Below, in pieces: positions 1-11,744 of a DNA stretch of 64,000 nt. The stretch is taken from contig NC_086247.1 of NCBI RefSeq assembly GCF_021018805.1, positions 91,496,140 to 91,560,139 on the forward strand, given 5' to 3'. Below the pieces are notes generated by a model. The model made no database searches. It was not told the origin of the DNA and saw only the letters and a program-made list of their open reading frames with translations. The number at the start of each line of letters is the position of its first letter. Position 1 is the first letter of the stretch. Made by a program: the position numbers and the translations under genes. Source of the stretch: Prinia subflava. Its lineage: Eukaryota > Chordata > Aves > Passeriformes > Cisticolidae.

Positions 1-2315
1 ACTGACCAAGAATGAATGTGACCATAGCCTGTCTGTTGCTCAAGCCTGAACAGATAAAAAAAAGAGACAAAACAAGTCAAGAGAAAAGCCACATGTGTGG
101 ATTTTTGTTCTTTTTTTATTTTAAAATTTATTTATACATTTAAGTACAAGCTATTATATGTTATTTGTGGCAGTAGAAATCAAACAGAAAAGTCAGCACT
201 TTTTTTTTCTTTTGTAATGAAAGGAAGCAGGAATGGTGCAGGACTTTAACTGTGGAGAAAATTAAAAGATGGAACTATAATGAGATTCTTAATGTGTGAC
301 TCAGAGGTGATCACACTGGTAACTGTCTGGGTCATTATCAGGAGGGGAAAAGGACAGGGCGGAACTATACTGAACACGCACCCCCTCCTTCCTCCCGCGT
401 TTATCTTCTGATGCAAAAAGAAATGTCCACATCCGTGTTGTGCAAATTGTGGCTTCTGGCAGTAAAAACAGCATAAAAGGGCAGAAACAGCATCAGGTCC
501 CTGTAGGACAGGACAGGGGGGTATTCTGCTGTGCTGCGGGCTCAGCCTTCCTTGGGGAAAGCCTCGTCTGGCTGCAGTGTTGGATGGGGCTGGCAGCAGT
601 GGAAAGGAGGCAAATTTCTTCATCCAAAGCCCGTCCGAGCATTGCCGGTGCTCGGGAAGAGAGGACGGGTTCCAGGAGGGGATGAGTGCCCGAGAGGAGG
701 GTGTGCCAGAAAGATGTGGCTGGCAGAGGAGCAGCTGGCCTCTGCTGCTAACTCAGATTGGTTTGCCCAGGAGGATCCTAATTACAGCACAACTGCTGTC
801 TCCATAATCGCTGCGGCTGGAGCAGCGCGGGCCATAAGGCACTGAAAGGGACCTGGATATGGCAGAGGAAGATTATTAGAGCTACTGCACTCTGTCCTGG
901 CCACTGAGTTGCACAAAACCTACCAGATGTCAGGGAGGAAGAAATGGGTCATCCTAAGCGTAGGCTTTTGCAAATAATGTCATTGACTGCTTATATATGA
1001 ACATGATTGCACAGTGGGCTATGCCTGAGAGTGTTCATGGGGAAAGCTTTGGGAATGCAAGGAATCTGCTTGGGCACTTGGGTCTGATTTGCAAAGCAGC
1101 AGCTACTTGTGTGGCTGCAGTCGGATGGGAATAACAAAAGATGCTCGCTCGGACAACCCCTGGTGAAGGACTGTAGTTGTGTCAGATGTTCCCTGTGTAC
1201 CAGGAATGCTGGCCTTCACCCACTCACACCATCCACTGACAAATGAAATCATCCTTGACAAAACCTGGACCTGGCAATTATCAAGAAAAGCAGTGATGAG
1301 CAATAAGAAAACTATGCTTTAGGATGTGAATGTTATTATTTTTTGTTTCCTGGTATGTTTCCAAGGTCAGCTTCTTCAGATATATTTTGAAATCAAAACA
1401 GTAAGCTCAGACAACAAGCATTCGGGGGGGAATGCAATAAAGATGTGATTTTTGTAGTATGGGCAGTGTGCTGACAACTGGAAGTTACTGCTCATGCCTG
1501 TTGCATTTAAGATCTGGGGTAGGAGTTGCTCCCAGCCCTTCATTTACCAGACGGAAGCATCAAAGATTTTACAACGCTCTTTTTGGAAGTGCTCCCTCAG
1601 AAAAGGACTGTGAAATGTTAAACCGCATCTTTGACTTTCAGGCCAAGTGTTCCCTGAGTGGAAAATCTGGTGCTCAGTCCCTAGATGGAAATAAAGGAAG
1701 CGGGGTGCAGGTACAGAGTTACTCCCTGCATCCTCCCACTTGCTTCCCAGCAGAGGAGAGCCCCCGCCCGCTGCTTCCCCCCAGGCTGTGCCCGCAGCAC
1801 GCGTCTTTCCCTTGCGGCAGACTTTAATCACATGCAGTCGCCTTGTGGGTAGCCGGGGCAGTAATGGTGATCTTAAACATTGCTGGATGCCTCACATTCG
1901 CTTTATCTAAGTCTGTTCACACCGCTGCAGCTTTTCTTGCTGGTGACGATGTGGCGGGGAAGGACAGAGTGAGAGAGCGAGATAGCGTGGAAGTGGGAGG
2001 CCGTGCCAAGGTGACGAGCTTGCATTGGCATCTGATGGTGCTAATCAGGAACCATGTACTTTGGAAGGTGTCTTTTGATAACGTGCTTTTATAATTTAAC
2101 CCTCCTTATATTTTTGGATCTATAATTTGTGTAGGGTTTACAACCTGAATCTGCTTAGGTGCCTCTGGTTTCTGACACAGCAGCAGCCTTTGAATCAGCC
2201 AGTGTCTGCTCTTGCTTCTTAATCTCTGAGGCAGCCAATTTGGGGACAGAAGGAGTCTTTACTTTATCTGCTCCAAACACACTTGTACTTTATTCCTTTG
2301 TATTGGGAAAACAGG
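1..2315. other. Non-coding, single-copy-looking sequence
   Basis: No recognisable gene was found. The first 250 bases are A/T-rich and contain two minus-strand AATAAA-type signals (TTTATT at 115-120 and 127-132), which could mark the 3' end of a minus-strand transcript but could equally be chance in A/T-rich DNA. Bases 490-760 and 1700-2020 are richer in G+C; the second of these has a mild CpG cluster. Short open frames on both strands overlap each other, have no homology I recognise and no consistent coding signal. Confidence 0.5.

Positions 2316-2365
<50 letters not shown>
2316..2365. repeat. Poly-A tract, about 50 bp
   Basis: An uninterrupted run of A spans these positions and is followed by GAAAGAAG. 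It may be the tail of an old plus-strand retroposed copy, but the bases just upstream are not a recognisable SINE or CR1, and I found no convincing target-site duplication. The length is likely polymorphic and error-prone in assemblies. Confidence 0.9.
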
Positions 2366-2367
<2 letters not shown>

Positions 2368-5300
2368 AAGAAGTGCTATGTTTGTGAGCACGTGTGTGTG
2401 TTTATATAGTATGGGAGACAGAGACTAAACTGAGCAAGTGTGGGAGGGTGAGAACCTTTATTGTGCAACAAACTGATGGCACCAAATATGCTGCATTTGT
2501 TGTGAGTTAAAAGGTTTATACAAAGATTTTCTTAGTAGTGTCTAAGATCTTAATAGGGTAATTAATCTTTCTAAGTGTTACTGCCAGATTATGGGATCAG
2601 CTATTACCCCTGGCTACAGAGAACTCCTTTGTGTGTTGCTATGAACAGGACTAAGTGATGAGACTACTCCGTTTGCCAAACAAAGATATGGTTGCTGCTA
2701 GCTTGTTTATGTTTGAAATGTGTTTTCTGGTGCAGTAAGAGAAGGCTGCCCCATTTCTTTGGGAATATTGGTGCCCTTTAAAATGAGTCTTATTAGGAGA
2801 AGAAGGGCATGAAGCGCTGTAGAATTTCCAGAGCTTTATAAAAAAAGTGCATATATACTTTAGGAGACATAATGGTGAGTTGTTTGGTTTGACAATTTTT
2901 TTTTCAAGCAGGAAAATAAATAGATAGCTAATGTAATTGTAAGAAAGCAGCTGTAGGAATAGATAAAAAGTGGTCTCTACTTAAAAACTTCTGCATGGAA
3001 TTCAGAAGCCAAACACTTTAGCTGAGGAATTAAAATCCAAGTTGTGTTGCAGCAGGATAGGGTAGGACATAGAGGATGTGGAAGAATTTTCTCAAGAAAT
3101 AAGCTTTGCTCAATCCTGTTTATTCATATGTGAGTCAAAACTAAAGGTTGTTTTATTTGCTAGATAAGGGAACTTTTTTTCCCAGTGACATTGCAGCCAG
3201 GGGGGCAGGGAGAAGAGGAAAAAGCAACATATTACCCCATGGTTGTCAACATTGGAACAACTGTGTCATTCTGGAGAAATGTCTGCTTGGTCAAATTTTG
3301 ACATCTCCTGTGCTGCTGAAGGAGCAACCTCTGATCAAGATCAATACAATTACTCTGCCCACATCATTTAGCTTGCTCTAGTGAAGGATGCCATGTTCTT
3401 TAGTGACGATTAAGGAAAACTCCCACTCCAGGCTTTAATACATTATATAGCTGGTTTGAACGTAGGATTGCTTTTAAGCCACCCAGAGGCATCACCTGTA
3501 AGTGACTGTTCATGTGTGGGCAGGTGTGCTTCATGTGTAGTGGCAAAGGTGACACTGTCATGTGTTGAAATGCTCTGGGTGGGGTCAAGTTGCTGACTTT
3601 TTTTCTAGACATTGGGTGGGAGAACACACTCACAGGGTGTGTGGGAGGAAATCTTTGCTTTCTGGCTGGAGAGGTGGTCAGTTTGGAGAAAGGCAAGGAA
3701 AAGGGTGGTCATGGAGGCTGGAGTAGGAGGAGGAGGGGAAGTTGCCACCTTCTGCCCTGCTGGAACACAGTGATGCTGATGGCATGCTGCAGGCCTGGGG
3801 TTAACAGGGGCCTTCCCTTTGTGAGAGCAGGTACCTCATACAGGGTCAGCTCGCACTGCCCACTCATCTCTGTGGCCACTGTGGGGTTGTGTGCTCTCTT
3901 CTTTGTCTGCTCTACAGTGGTGTACAGCTGAGCAGTGATGAAAAGGAGAAGCTGCAGAACCTTGTTCACCCTCTTCTCAGTCTCAGCAGGAAGTTTACAT
4001 TTATACAAGACTTGGAGAATCTTGAAACTGTGCCAAACCACCAGAATAGAGTCATAATGCTACAGCTTGGCATAGTGTTGAAGAAGACTCTCCCAGGGCA
4101 CACTGTGTGGAAGCTGGATTGAAGCAGGTGGTCAACCAGGCCTTGTAGATGTTTATTCTAGAAGGTGACACACCCCTGCCTGACTTGTCCCTAGACAGAG
4201 ACAGTGAAATGTCAGCACTGCTTACCTGGTAGGGCTTGTACAGTGCTGAGCTACACCTGGTGGGCTCATTTGGCTTCGTTTGTGGCAGCTCCTGCTGGCT
4301 GCCACTTGTTAGGACCCAGGGAGGAGTGTGACTTTGGGGATGCCTTCCTGGTCCAGAGGGTCTGGGGAAAGGAGCTGCTTAGCTCCTTAGGTGGTGGGGT
4401 GGGGAAATCACCAATTCCTCCCACTGGGCTGTGTTAGTGGGGCTGCTCATGAGGACAGAAAAGCAGAAAAGGAGGATGATGCTTACCCTACATCCCTAGG
4501 AGTGGTGATTGTTGAAAGCCCACCACAGCTTTCCAATCTGCTGCAGAGTCATCATCCTTGCTTTAAGTGATTTGAGTATGCTTCCTAGGAATTGAATGTT
4601 TGCCTGAAAGCTACAATGAGCTTCTGGCTCCATCCTGGTGTCCCAGCACATGAAGAGCCTCTCCCCCCACACCTAGCACTGGGATTTCTCCCTCTATAAT
4701 GCTGCAGAGATGTGCTCTTTTTGTAAATAGATGTCTTCATTGCTCAAATTACATTTACAGCTTTCTCCATTCAGTGTTTGGGATGTAATTTGCTTTACAA
4801 ATCTCAGTTTGATTCTAGAGGTGATATGCAACGTGAGATGCTAAAAACTCTGAAAAAAAAGTCTTTGAAGATAATTACAGCTACCTTACCACAAAGAAGC
4901 TCTGAGGGTTATAAGGAAAAAACCCAAACAAATCCCAATTAATGCAGAGCTAAGATGACCCAGTTGTAGCAGAGACCTTTCCAAATGGAAAATTCAAATC
5001 TAGGAAGTACAGAATCAACATACATGCCAATAAAACATTTACTCTGGACCCTGGAGCTGGTGCTGCTCACTGGGAATTATCTGAAACCACTCCAGCTGCA
5101 TTTACTGCATTAGCTGGAGCTGTATTGAACAGTGGGAGGATTAGCTGGAGTTTGGCAGAGCTTGGAGGATAAAAGGAAAAAAATTTCAGGGTGGGTGAGA
5201 AGAGAAGCTGAATGCACATACTTGTGTGTATGCGTGAGGAGGAACTTCAGAATTTCACTTCAGCATGGAGATGCAGTAAGGAAACGTACCTAAAATTGGG

Positions 5301-5765
5301 ATTTTTATGGTAGAAAGGCATAAGATAACACTGACTGACAGGTTTAGTGCTGGTGTGAGGTGCTGTTGTAGACTGTGTGTCTGGGTGAGGGTCAGATATG
5401 CATAGCTTCCCTCTGGCACAGCCCTCCTGCAGTGCAGTTAGCACTGGCACAAGGAAGGGGCTGGATGCTGTCTCCCTGTGGTCATCCATGCTCATCCTCC
5501 TCCCCTTGCATCTACAAAGTCTCTTGTTGGGGAACCGAGGTCAGGGAACAGTTATGCAACTGAATTTTCTCATTTTCAAAGGATTGCTTATCCAGACTGA
5601 TGCATATTACCGGGCAGCCCAGGCTTTCTGATAGCAAAGATATTTGTCAGTGAGTTTCCTAGGTTTATTCAATAGTAATAGAAATGGGTTTTTTTTCATC
5701 TTTTCATTGTTGTTGTTGAAAATAGTGGTGACTTAAGCAGTTGAAGTTAACACATAGGTTTTTGC
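2366..5765. other. Non-coding sequence with a G+C-richer block
   Basis: Most of this stretch is A/T-rich unique-looking DNA. From about 3590 to 4450 it becomes noticeably richer in G and C, with many short purine-rich runs, and carries overlapping open frames on both strands. None of these frames resembles a known protein. A degenerate duplication around 5110-5160 repeats the phrase TTAGCTGGAG. I see no exon, RNA gene or identifiable transposon. Confidence 0.45.
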
Positions 5766-5787
5766 CTGATATATATATCTATATCAG
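5766..5787. repeat. A/T-rich inverted repeat (8-bp arms)
   Basis: The arms CTGATATA and TATATCAG are exact reverse complements separated by six bases, giving a 22-bp potential hairpin. It is low-complexity TA-rich sequence and may be no more than a short microsatellite. Confidence 0.7.
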
Positions 5788-8239
5788 TAAAAAGGAAATA
5801 GAGTGTCATGATCAAGTGGGTGTGTTCTTTTTTATGTAACAAAATATTTTTTTTTACTGTGTAATGGAAATTATAGTAAAGTTTTGAAATGTCTGTGGGC
5901 TAGCAGAAGAGGAAAGGAATTCAAAATTATGGTCTGCCTCTCCAAGTCTTCAGTATTTTCTCTTGTGGGGGCTGCAACAGCAGGCTGATGCCTCTCCATC
6001 CTGCCTCCCTGCATTTCAGGCAAGGTGTAGTCTGAGTCGGCAGAGATTTCAGACCTCTTTGAAGACTCAGCCTTTTAACAGGAAAGATTTCCTGGCCTAT
6101 ATGTGAGCCAAGCTGGCCCTCTGATATGTCAGATGCACCTGAACCTCTTCTCTCATCCCTGGTTTCTGGCAAACCTGGCAAGATGAGGAAAACGTTGCAA
6201 TGAAGTGATAACATTATTTCAAGAAGGAGCTAAAAAAAGCCCCTGAGAGAGAAGGGATTTATTAACAAGTCACAGGACTTTTGTATGCCTCGGGCAACAT
6301 TTTCAAACTGTTGCTCTCCCACATCAGTCGCTATAATTATACTGCTTCCCAAGCAGAAAAGGACAACATGGGAAATTCATCTAATGCAATATCACAGGTC
6401 TGAGCCTAGAAGCAGAACAAAATGGGTTATTGTAACATAATAGTAAAATAGGTGTGACTGCAGAATAGCGGGTCAAAGCAAACCTTCAGATGAGTAATTA
6501 TTTCTTACTATCCTACTTGTTCTATTTCATCCTTAGGTATTTAATTATACAGTTTTCCTTTTCTCCTGTCCTAACACGCACCACCAGGCAATTTTTTTTC
6601 TTTGAGCCTTGGAAACAGTTCCACTTGAGCGTTTTATTGGAGCTGCTCTCCTAAAAATAAAACTTGGAACAATCTGAGCAATGCTAGGACCAGATTTTGT
6701 AATTACAGCTCTGTCTGGAGGGTGTAAGGTGGATGAGGGTGTCCTTGTGCTGGGTGCAGTACCTTTTGTGTTAAGGCAGGAACTTAAAAGCAGTAGAGCT
6801 CTCAAGAAAACCCCTATATTCTGTGCAACTTGCAACCCTTGTTTGGAGTTAATTCCATCCTTTGAAATGGGTGAGGTGCAAGTTCAAACAGCATGTTGCC
6901 TCAACAGTGCCCCTATCTGAGGATGAGAGACTAACTTCTTTGCTAGGATGTTCACTGGCTAAATGTAGTAAATGATGCCTTTGTGTTACTAGCCTGGAAA
7001 AAAAGGACTCAAGTGTTTTTTAAAAAAAAAAACAACCAAATCCCTGCCCTCTTAGGTGCTTACAATGTTCCTGTCATTTTAGTCTTCAAACGCCTACTAT
7101 TCTAACATCTCAGCTGATAGCACAGCGAAAAGTAAATCTCTCTCAAGCATTTTCCTCCCTTTGAGTAATAGCTAATCTAATAATAGTTTGACTCCTACCA
7201 CCACAACAGCTCTCTCTATAAAATGTGTAGAGGGAGGAGACTAAAGAATTCATCTTCTCTCTGGTGATCCCAAACTCCTTGGAAGTACTGCAAGAGTACT
7301 GAACTTGGGCCCTGCACTGCTCATGTATCACCCTAAAGATGGTTTAGAGGTTTAAATGTTTCTCAGATTTGGCTATAAAAAATCCAGCAACCCCAAGCAA
7401 CCAACCCTCCCCAGTGATACATGTTCCTTTCACTTTGTGTTATTTTTTCCCTCTTGTGTTAATATTTCCCTTGTTAGTGTTTCTGCATGAGATCTATTTA
7501 TTCATTTATTTTGTGCTTTTACATCAGCCCTAAATGATCTTCCTATCAGCACAGGAAACTGGCAGCAACCAGTCTGCAGCCTTTGGATAGTCAGCTAATT
7601 AAGGGAAAAGCAGGTGTGGATGGATTTATTGAGTCTATAAATAAGTGCCAAAAATTTAAGTTATTGGTCTGTGAGTATTAACAGGTGGGACACAGTTTTT
7701 ATACCTTCAGTGGAGAGAAAAAGAAGGGTTAGAGGAAATGATTTCTTCCCTCATGGTTTAAAAGCTCTACAGTATTAAAATGTCTGTTCTCAAAAAAAAA
7801 AAAAAAGGTCCTTATCTTGTACATGTTTAGTCTTGAAGACAAATAAAGGTAGTGTACAGGTTCTTTTTTTCATTGACCTGGACTGGATGATGAAATGCAT
7901 GGTGTGCTAAGAAATAATTCATATTCTCAGGCTGGCACTCAGAAACATAACTCACAAATTACTACAGATGTTAGTAGATGTTAGTGCTTATTGTTTCTTT
8001 GCAGTTCTGTTTATAAATAAAACTTTCTCTGCCTTCAGTCAAATGCTCAAAATGTTCTAATCTGCAAAAAGCCTCTTCCTTCAGTGCTAAAGAAAAATAT
8101 GATCTATTGAGCAAAGTATTATGCAAGAGATTTTGTGTCTAAGAATATATTCTCTCCTCACACTGATTTATCCTCCTCCCCAATTTCTGTACTGGCTTTC
8201 TTCCTTTGTGCTTGATTTAGTAATTTATTCAAACACTTC
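5788..8239. other. Non-coding sequence, no gene seen
   Basis: This is A/T-rich unique-looking DNA with short A runs near 7021 and 7792. The part around 7580-7680 has TAATTA-type motifs and may be mildly conserved, but nothing here supports a gene, RNA or defined transposon. Confidence 0.45.
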
Positions 8240-8270
8240 TAACCAGGGGGCGTTTTTCACCAGGGTGCAG
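8240..8270 (+). promoter_or_regulatory. Tandem pair of CTCF-like motifs
   Basis: Two matches to the 14-bp vertebrate CTCF core lie in the same orientation. The first, at 8240-8253, contains ACCAGGGGGCG and matches about 11 of 14 positions. The second, at 8257-8270, contains CACCAGGGTGCAG and matches about 12 of 14 positions. They are 17 bp apart, start to start. CTCF is the zinc-finger factor that marks loop anchors and insulators, and CCAGGGGGCG is rare in CpG-poor DNA such as this. Occupancy is an inference from motif alone. Confidence 0.4.
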
Positions 8271-9769
8271 TGGCAAGAGACCACAAAAGCATTTCACAAC
8301 ATGTACAAAATACATTAAACCACTTTCAGGGTAGTATAACGTGATAGGATAATGTTAGAATAAAAACATATAAACCAACCACCTACTAACTCGACTGGTT
8401 TCATTAATTTTGATCTGACTGATATAAAAGTCTTCTTCATGGATATGTATTAATCTTTTATGGGCTGTGTATAAATTTGAATGCAAGTAATAAATGAATG
8501 CTTATACTAAATCTTGCATGTGTCAATCTGGGAAAAGCAAGGTGAGAGAAAAACCCAGCAGTCAAAACATACTCACTGTTTATATTTTAAAAAACTCTGG
8601 GATCATCTAACCAAGTTAACAGGTGTTGATCTACAGAAGTAAGGAAGGGGACTTGTACTCTGAGGCTTTTGGGAGGCACTGAGGGTTTTAGGGACTTCAA
8701 TTTCTGAATGTGTGTCTGAAAATCAGAATGGGACATTTGCCTGTCCCCCTCTTTTCTGCCTCAAAAATGCTTAGAAAAGGGGGAGAGTTTTTGAGGTTAG
8801 ATGGTCACTATGGATCATCTTTTAGTGTCAAGTCTGCTTCTCAGGGCACTTAATCACGTGTGCATGTGGCCTCTGCCTGCTAAGTTATAGGATGCTCTGG
8901 CTTGGAAAGAGGGATGTTTATAACTTGTTTTTTGCCCCTGGTTCCTCTTTGTATGGTTAATGAGATACTCACTAGAGCAGGGATTGGGACAGGGTAACCA
9001 GCCTTCCCAGCTAAGTGTACTAATTAGTCTCTCTTTCTCTCTCTCTTAATGAATTCATACATATTCATTGAGAAACAGAACAGCTCCAATAGGAGAGAAT
9101 CAAGGAAAAACTAAATACCCTGCAGCCTACCTGATGGTTATAACTTTCTCCTGATGGTTAGAGAGCATGGCTTAATTTCTTTGAAACAGGTGGAGGGAAG
9201 AAAAATGCTTTTCAGCCTCTAGGGTGAATACTCTGACCACTAGACAATTGCAGGCAAGAGTCTGGTCTCCTTTTGCAGCCTGTGCGTGTTCATACTTACT
9301 TATGATCTTCTTTCACTGCAAGTGCCTTCAATACAAACTTGTTTTCAAACTGGATCTGAAGAAAAGGTTTGGCTTGCACTTGTTTTCTGGGCAAAATAAA
9401 TCTTAATTTTAAAAACTGATCCAGAACAGTTAAATATTTCCTTTCCTTATACTGCCCCAGAAATATTTCTTTGGGTAAAGGTACAAGGAATCAATTACTC
9501 ATGTCATTTTACTGAAGTGCTTGTTAAAGCAGTCAAACCCTACCCTGCTTTTGTATTTAATCCTCAGGAACACTTATGTCTTGCAATGCAAAAAAAATTG
9601 TCACTAGAACAGATATTAATAAAAAAGGTTTGAAGACAGGTGAGTAAGTATAGGCAGAGAGTACTGACAAAATCCATCCTGCTGATGTGAAGCTGGCTGT
9701 GAAATGGATGCTAAAAATAAACCTCAATTCTAAAAGTCAGTTCTGACAGACCTGGGTCCTGTTTCTCTC
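8271..9769. other. Non-coding sequence, no gene seen
   Basis: A/T-rich DNA. The part at about 8396-8520 contains homeodomain- and CDX-like words (TTTTATGGGC, TATTAATC) and may be a weak conserved element. A short CT-rich run lies at 9031-9048. No gene or identifiable repeat was found. Confidence 0.45.
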
Positions 9770-9930
9770 TGTAACATAATTTGCCACAATCTGTGGGCTG
9801 ATGTTGCAGTAAATTAGGTTCGTGATACTTATTGTTAATGAGTCACTGAATAAATACATCTGTATAAATTAGCCCACAATTTGCCTGTTGCAAAAATAAA
9901 CAGTTTTGATTTTCTGTGTGAACAGCATGG
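9770..9930. promoter_or_regulatory. Candidate conserved non-coding element
   Basis: This block is dense in developmental-factor words, including AAATTAGG, TTATTGTTAATGAGTCA and AATAAATAC. It is also bracketed by an inverted repeat: TGTGGGCT at 9792-9799 and AGCCCACA at 9871-9878, with imperfect extension on both sides. The composition is typical of vertebrate enhancers, but I have no alignment and this call rests on pattern alone. Confidence 0.25.
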
Positions 9931-11711
9931 CAAGCATTGTGCACATGTAGTTTTGCTAAACACTGAAGATGTTAAACTGTGGGAAGAGAAAGTGATCACG
10001 AACATGTACTTGAGTGGCAGCTGGTGGGATGCAGAGGTTCAACCCTAGTCTGCATCCCACTAAGTTGGAATGGGGATGTGTAAGGCAGGGTGGGGCAGGA
10101 GGGGTCAGCAATACAGATCTGGAGAGTAAAGACCCCGAGGTCTTTAGAGCTATCATCTTGTTTTAAACTGGGTCTCCTCTGTGCCAGCATGTATGAGAAT
10201 AGCAGCAATAAATCATGTACCAAACAGCAGTGTTCAAGATGTTGTGTTTTGGTAGCATGGTGGCTTGAGCCTCATTGCACTAGATCCTGTGTAAGACCAA
10301 AGTAGGAAATGTTCCACTCTTAAAGTATTTTACAGTTCAAGTCAGAGAAGATGTAATAATACTTGGAAGGAAGACAACAAAACCAGTAATTAGGACTTGG
10401 GTTTATATAGGCCAGATATTTGCACATCACCGTAGACGCTCCTACTCTTCTTGTGTGTGTGTTTAATCTCCAAGTATGGTAGTCCAAGCGCTTTACAAGT
10501 TACCAAATTAATATTGGAAATATTTGGCTACCTGTTTTTTCTGTGACAACCCTCACCTTTTCCACCTCCCATGTAATGACTTCAGCTGAGGATATGTGAA
10601 AACAGAACTTAGTTCAATTCTCAGTCCTTCTGAGCTGAGTGGTGGGTTTAGCTGTGGAGCTGTGCTGCAATACAGAGAATAATCATGTCAGTCTCCCTGA
10701 AATGGCTGTCTGTATTAAGCTCTGGGTCATTTCCAAGGGTTGCAAGGAGCTGCCTGTCTGCTGGCACTAGACATGTGACCTTAGTGAAATGTCTCCTTCA
10801 GTATCTACAGGCTGTGATGTGTCAGACTGATACACATTTCTACCTTAGCACTCACTCAGCAGCAGCTCCCTGATGTGACAGTGTTTTTCTAATTCATAGA
10901 TATCCAAGCAGATGAATGCCTGTGTAATGTTATGTCTCTTTGCCTAGCTGGTCTGATAAAATGGATATCCTCACACAAAGTCATTAAGAAAGTGGCTTAT
11001 GATAGCATGCAGGAATAGGAACTTCAGTGCTTATTCTACCCCTGTCCTGTTGCAGACATTTCTTCTGGAGATGACTGACCATATTGTCAATGAAATGGAT
11101 CTAAAGAAAATGTAGCAATTTGTAGGATCATTTCAGTGGCTTCTTTGGGTTGGAGATGACTTCAGATGCACCTGGTAAACCTTTGTCTGGTCCATACTAT
11201 TCTGTATGGGTGGCATTTTCTAGGCAAAGAGTTGTGAGATTTTTATGAGGCCGACTTCTGTCTCTGCTGCCATCAAGGATAGTCCTTACTTGTTGGCATA
11301 CAATGCTCTGCTTCCTCATCATCTTCTTTATGTCCCAGAATGCTACATGCAGGTGGTCAAGCTGGAATTTGCTGGCTGACTGCCAGCCCAGGGAACACAT
11401 GGACCCTGCTAGAGGAGGCACTTGTCAAGATCCACTAGCACCGTACACACAAAGCTCACCTCTTTGTGAGTGCCTTGTGTGCTGTGGCAGGAAAAGGCTG
11501 AGAGATACATGGAAAGCACAGGATAAATTAACAAGCCAGCTATGCAGTGGGAAACCCTAATCTGACCAGGAGGAAACAGGGAGAGCAGGACTATTTAAGC
11601 TTAACCTTTTAACAATGAGATGCTTCTCTGACAGTGTATTGTACACTGGAACAATAATTATGAAGTTGTTTATTGTATACACGTGAGTGTGTGTATGCTC
11701 ACCTGTGCATG
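9931..11711. other. Non-coding sequence, no gene seen
   Basis: Unique-looking sequence of mixed composition. Several frames of 60-85 codons are open but unrecognised. No RNA gene or repeat family was identified. Confidence 0.45.
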
Positions 11712-11731
11712 CACACACACACACACACACA
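11712..11731. repeat. CA/TG dinucleotide microsatellite
   Basis: About ten CA units are followed directly by a short AT-rich run to about 11744, and are preceded by a degenerate GTGTGT stretch from about 11683. This is a typical short vertebrate microsatellite and may be length-variable between individuals. Confidence 0.9.
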
Positions 11732-11744
11732 TATATAAATATAC

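Noticed and set aside
10036..10060. GGTTCAACCC reminiscent of a tRNA T-arm
   Set aside because: No matching A box, acceptor stem or anticodon arm is found upstream.
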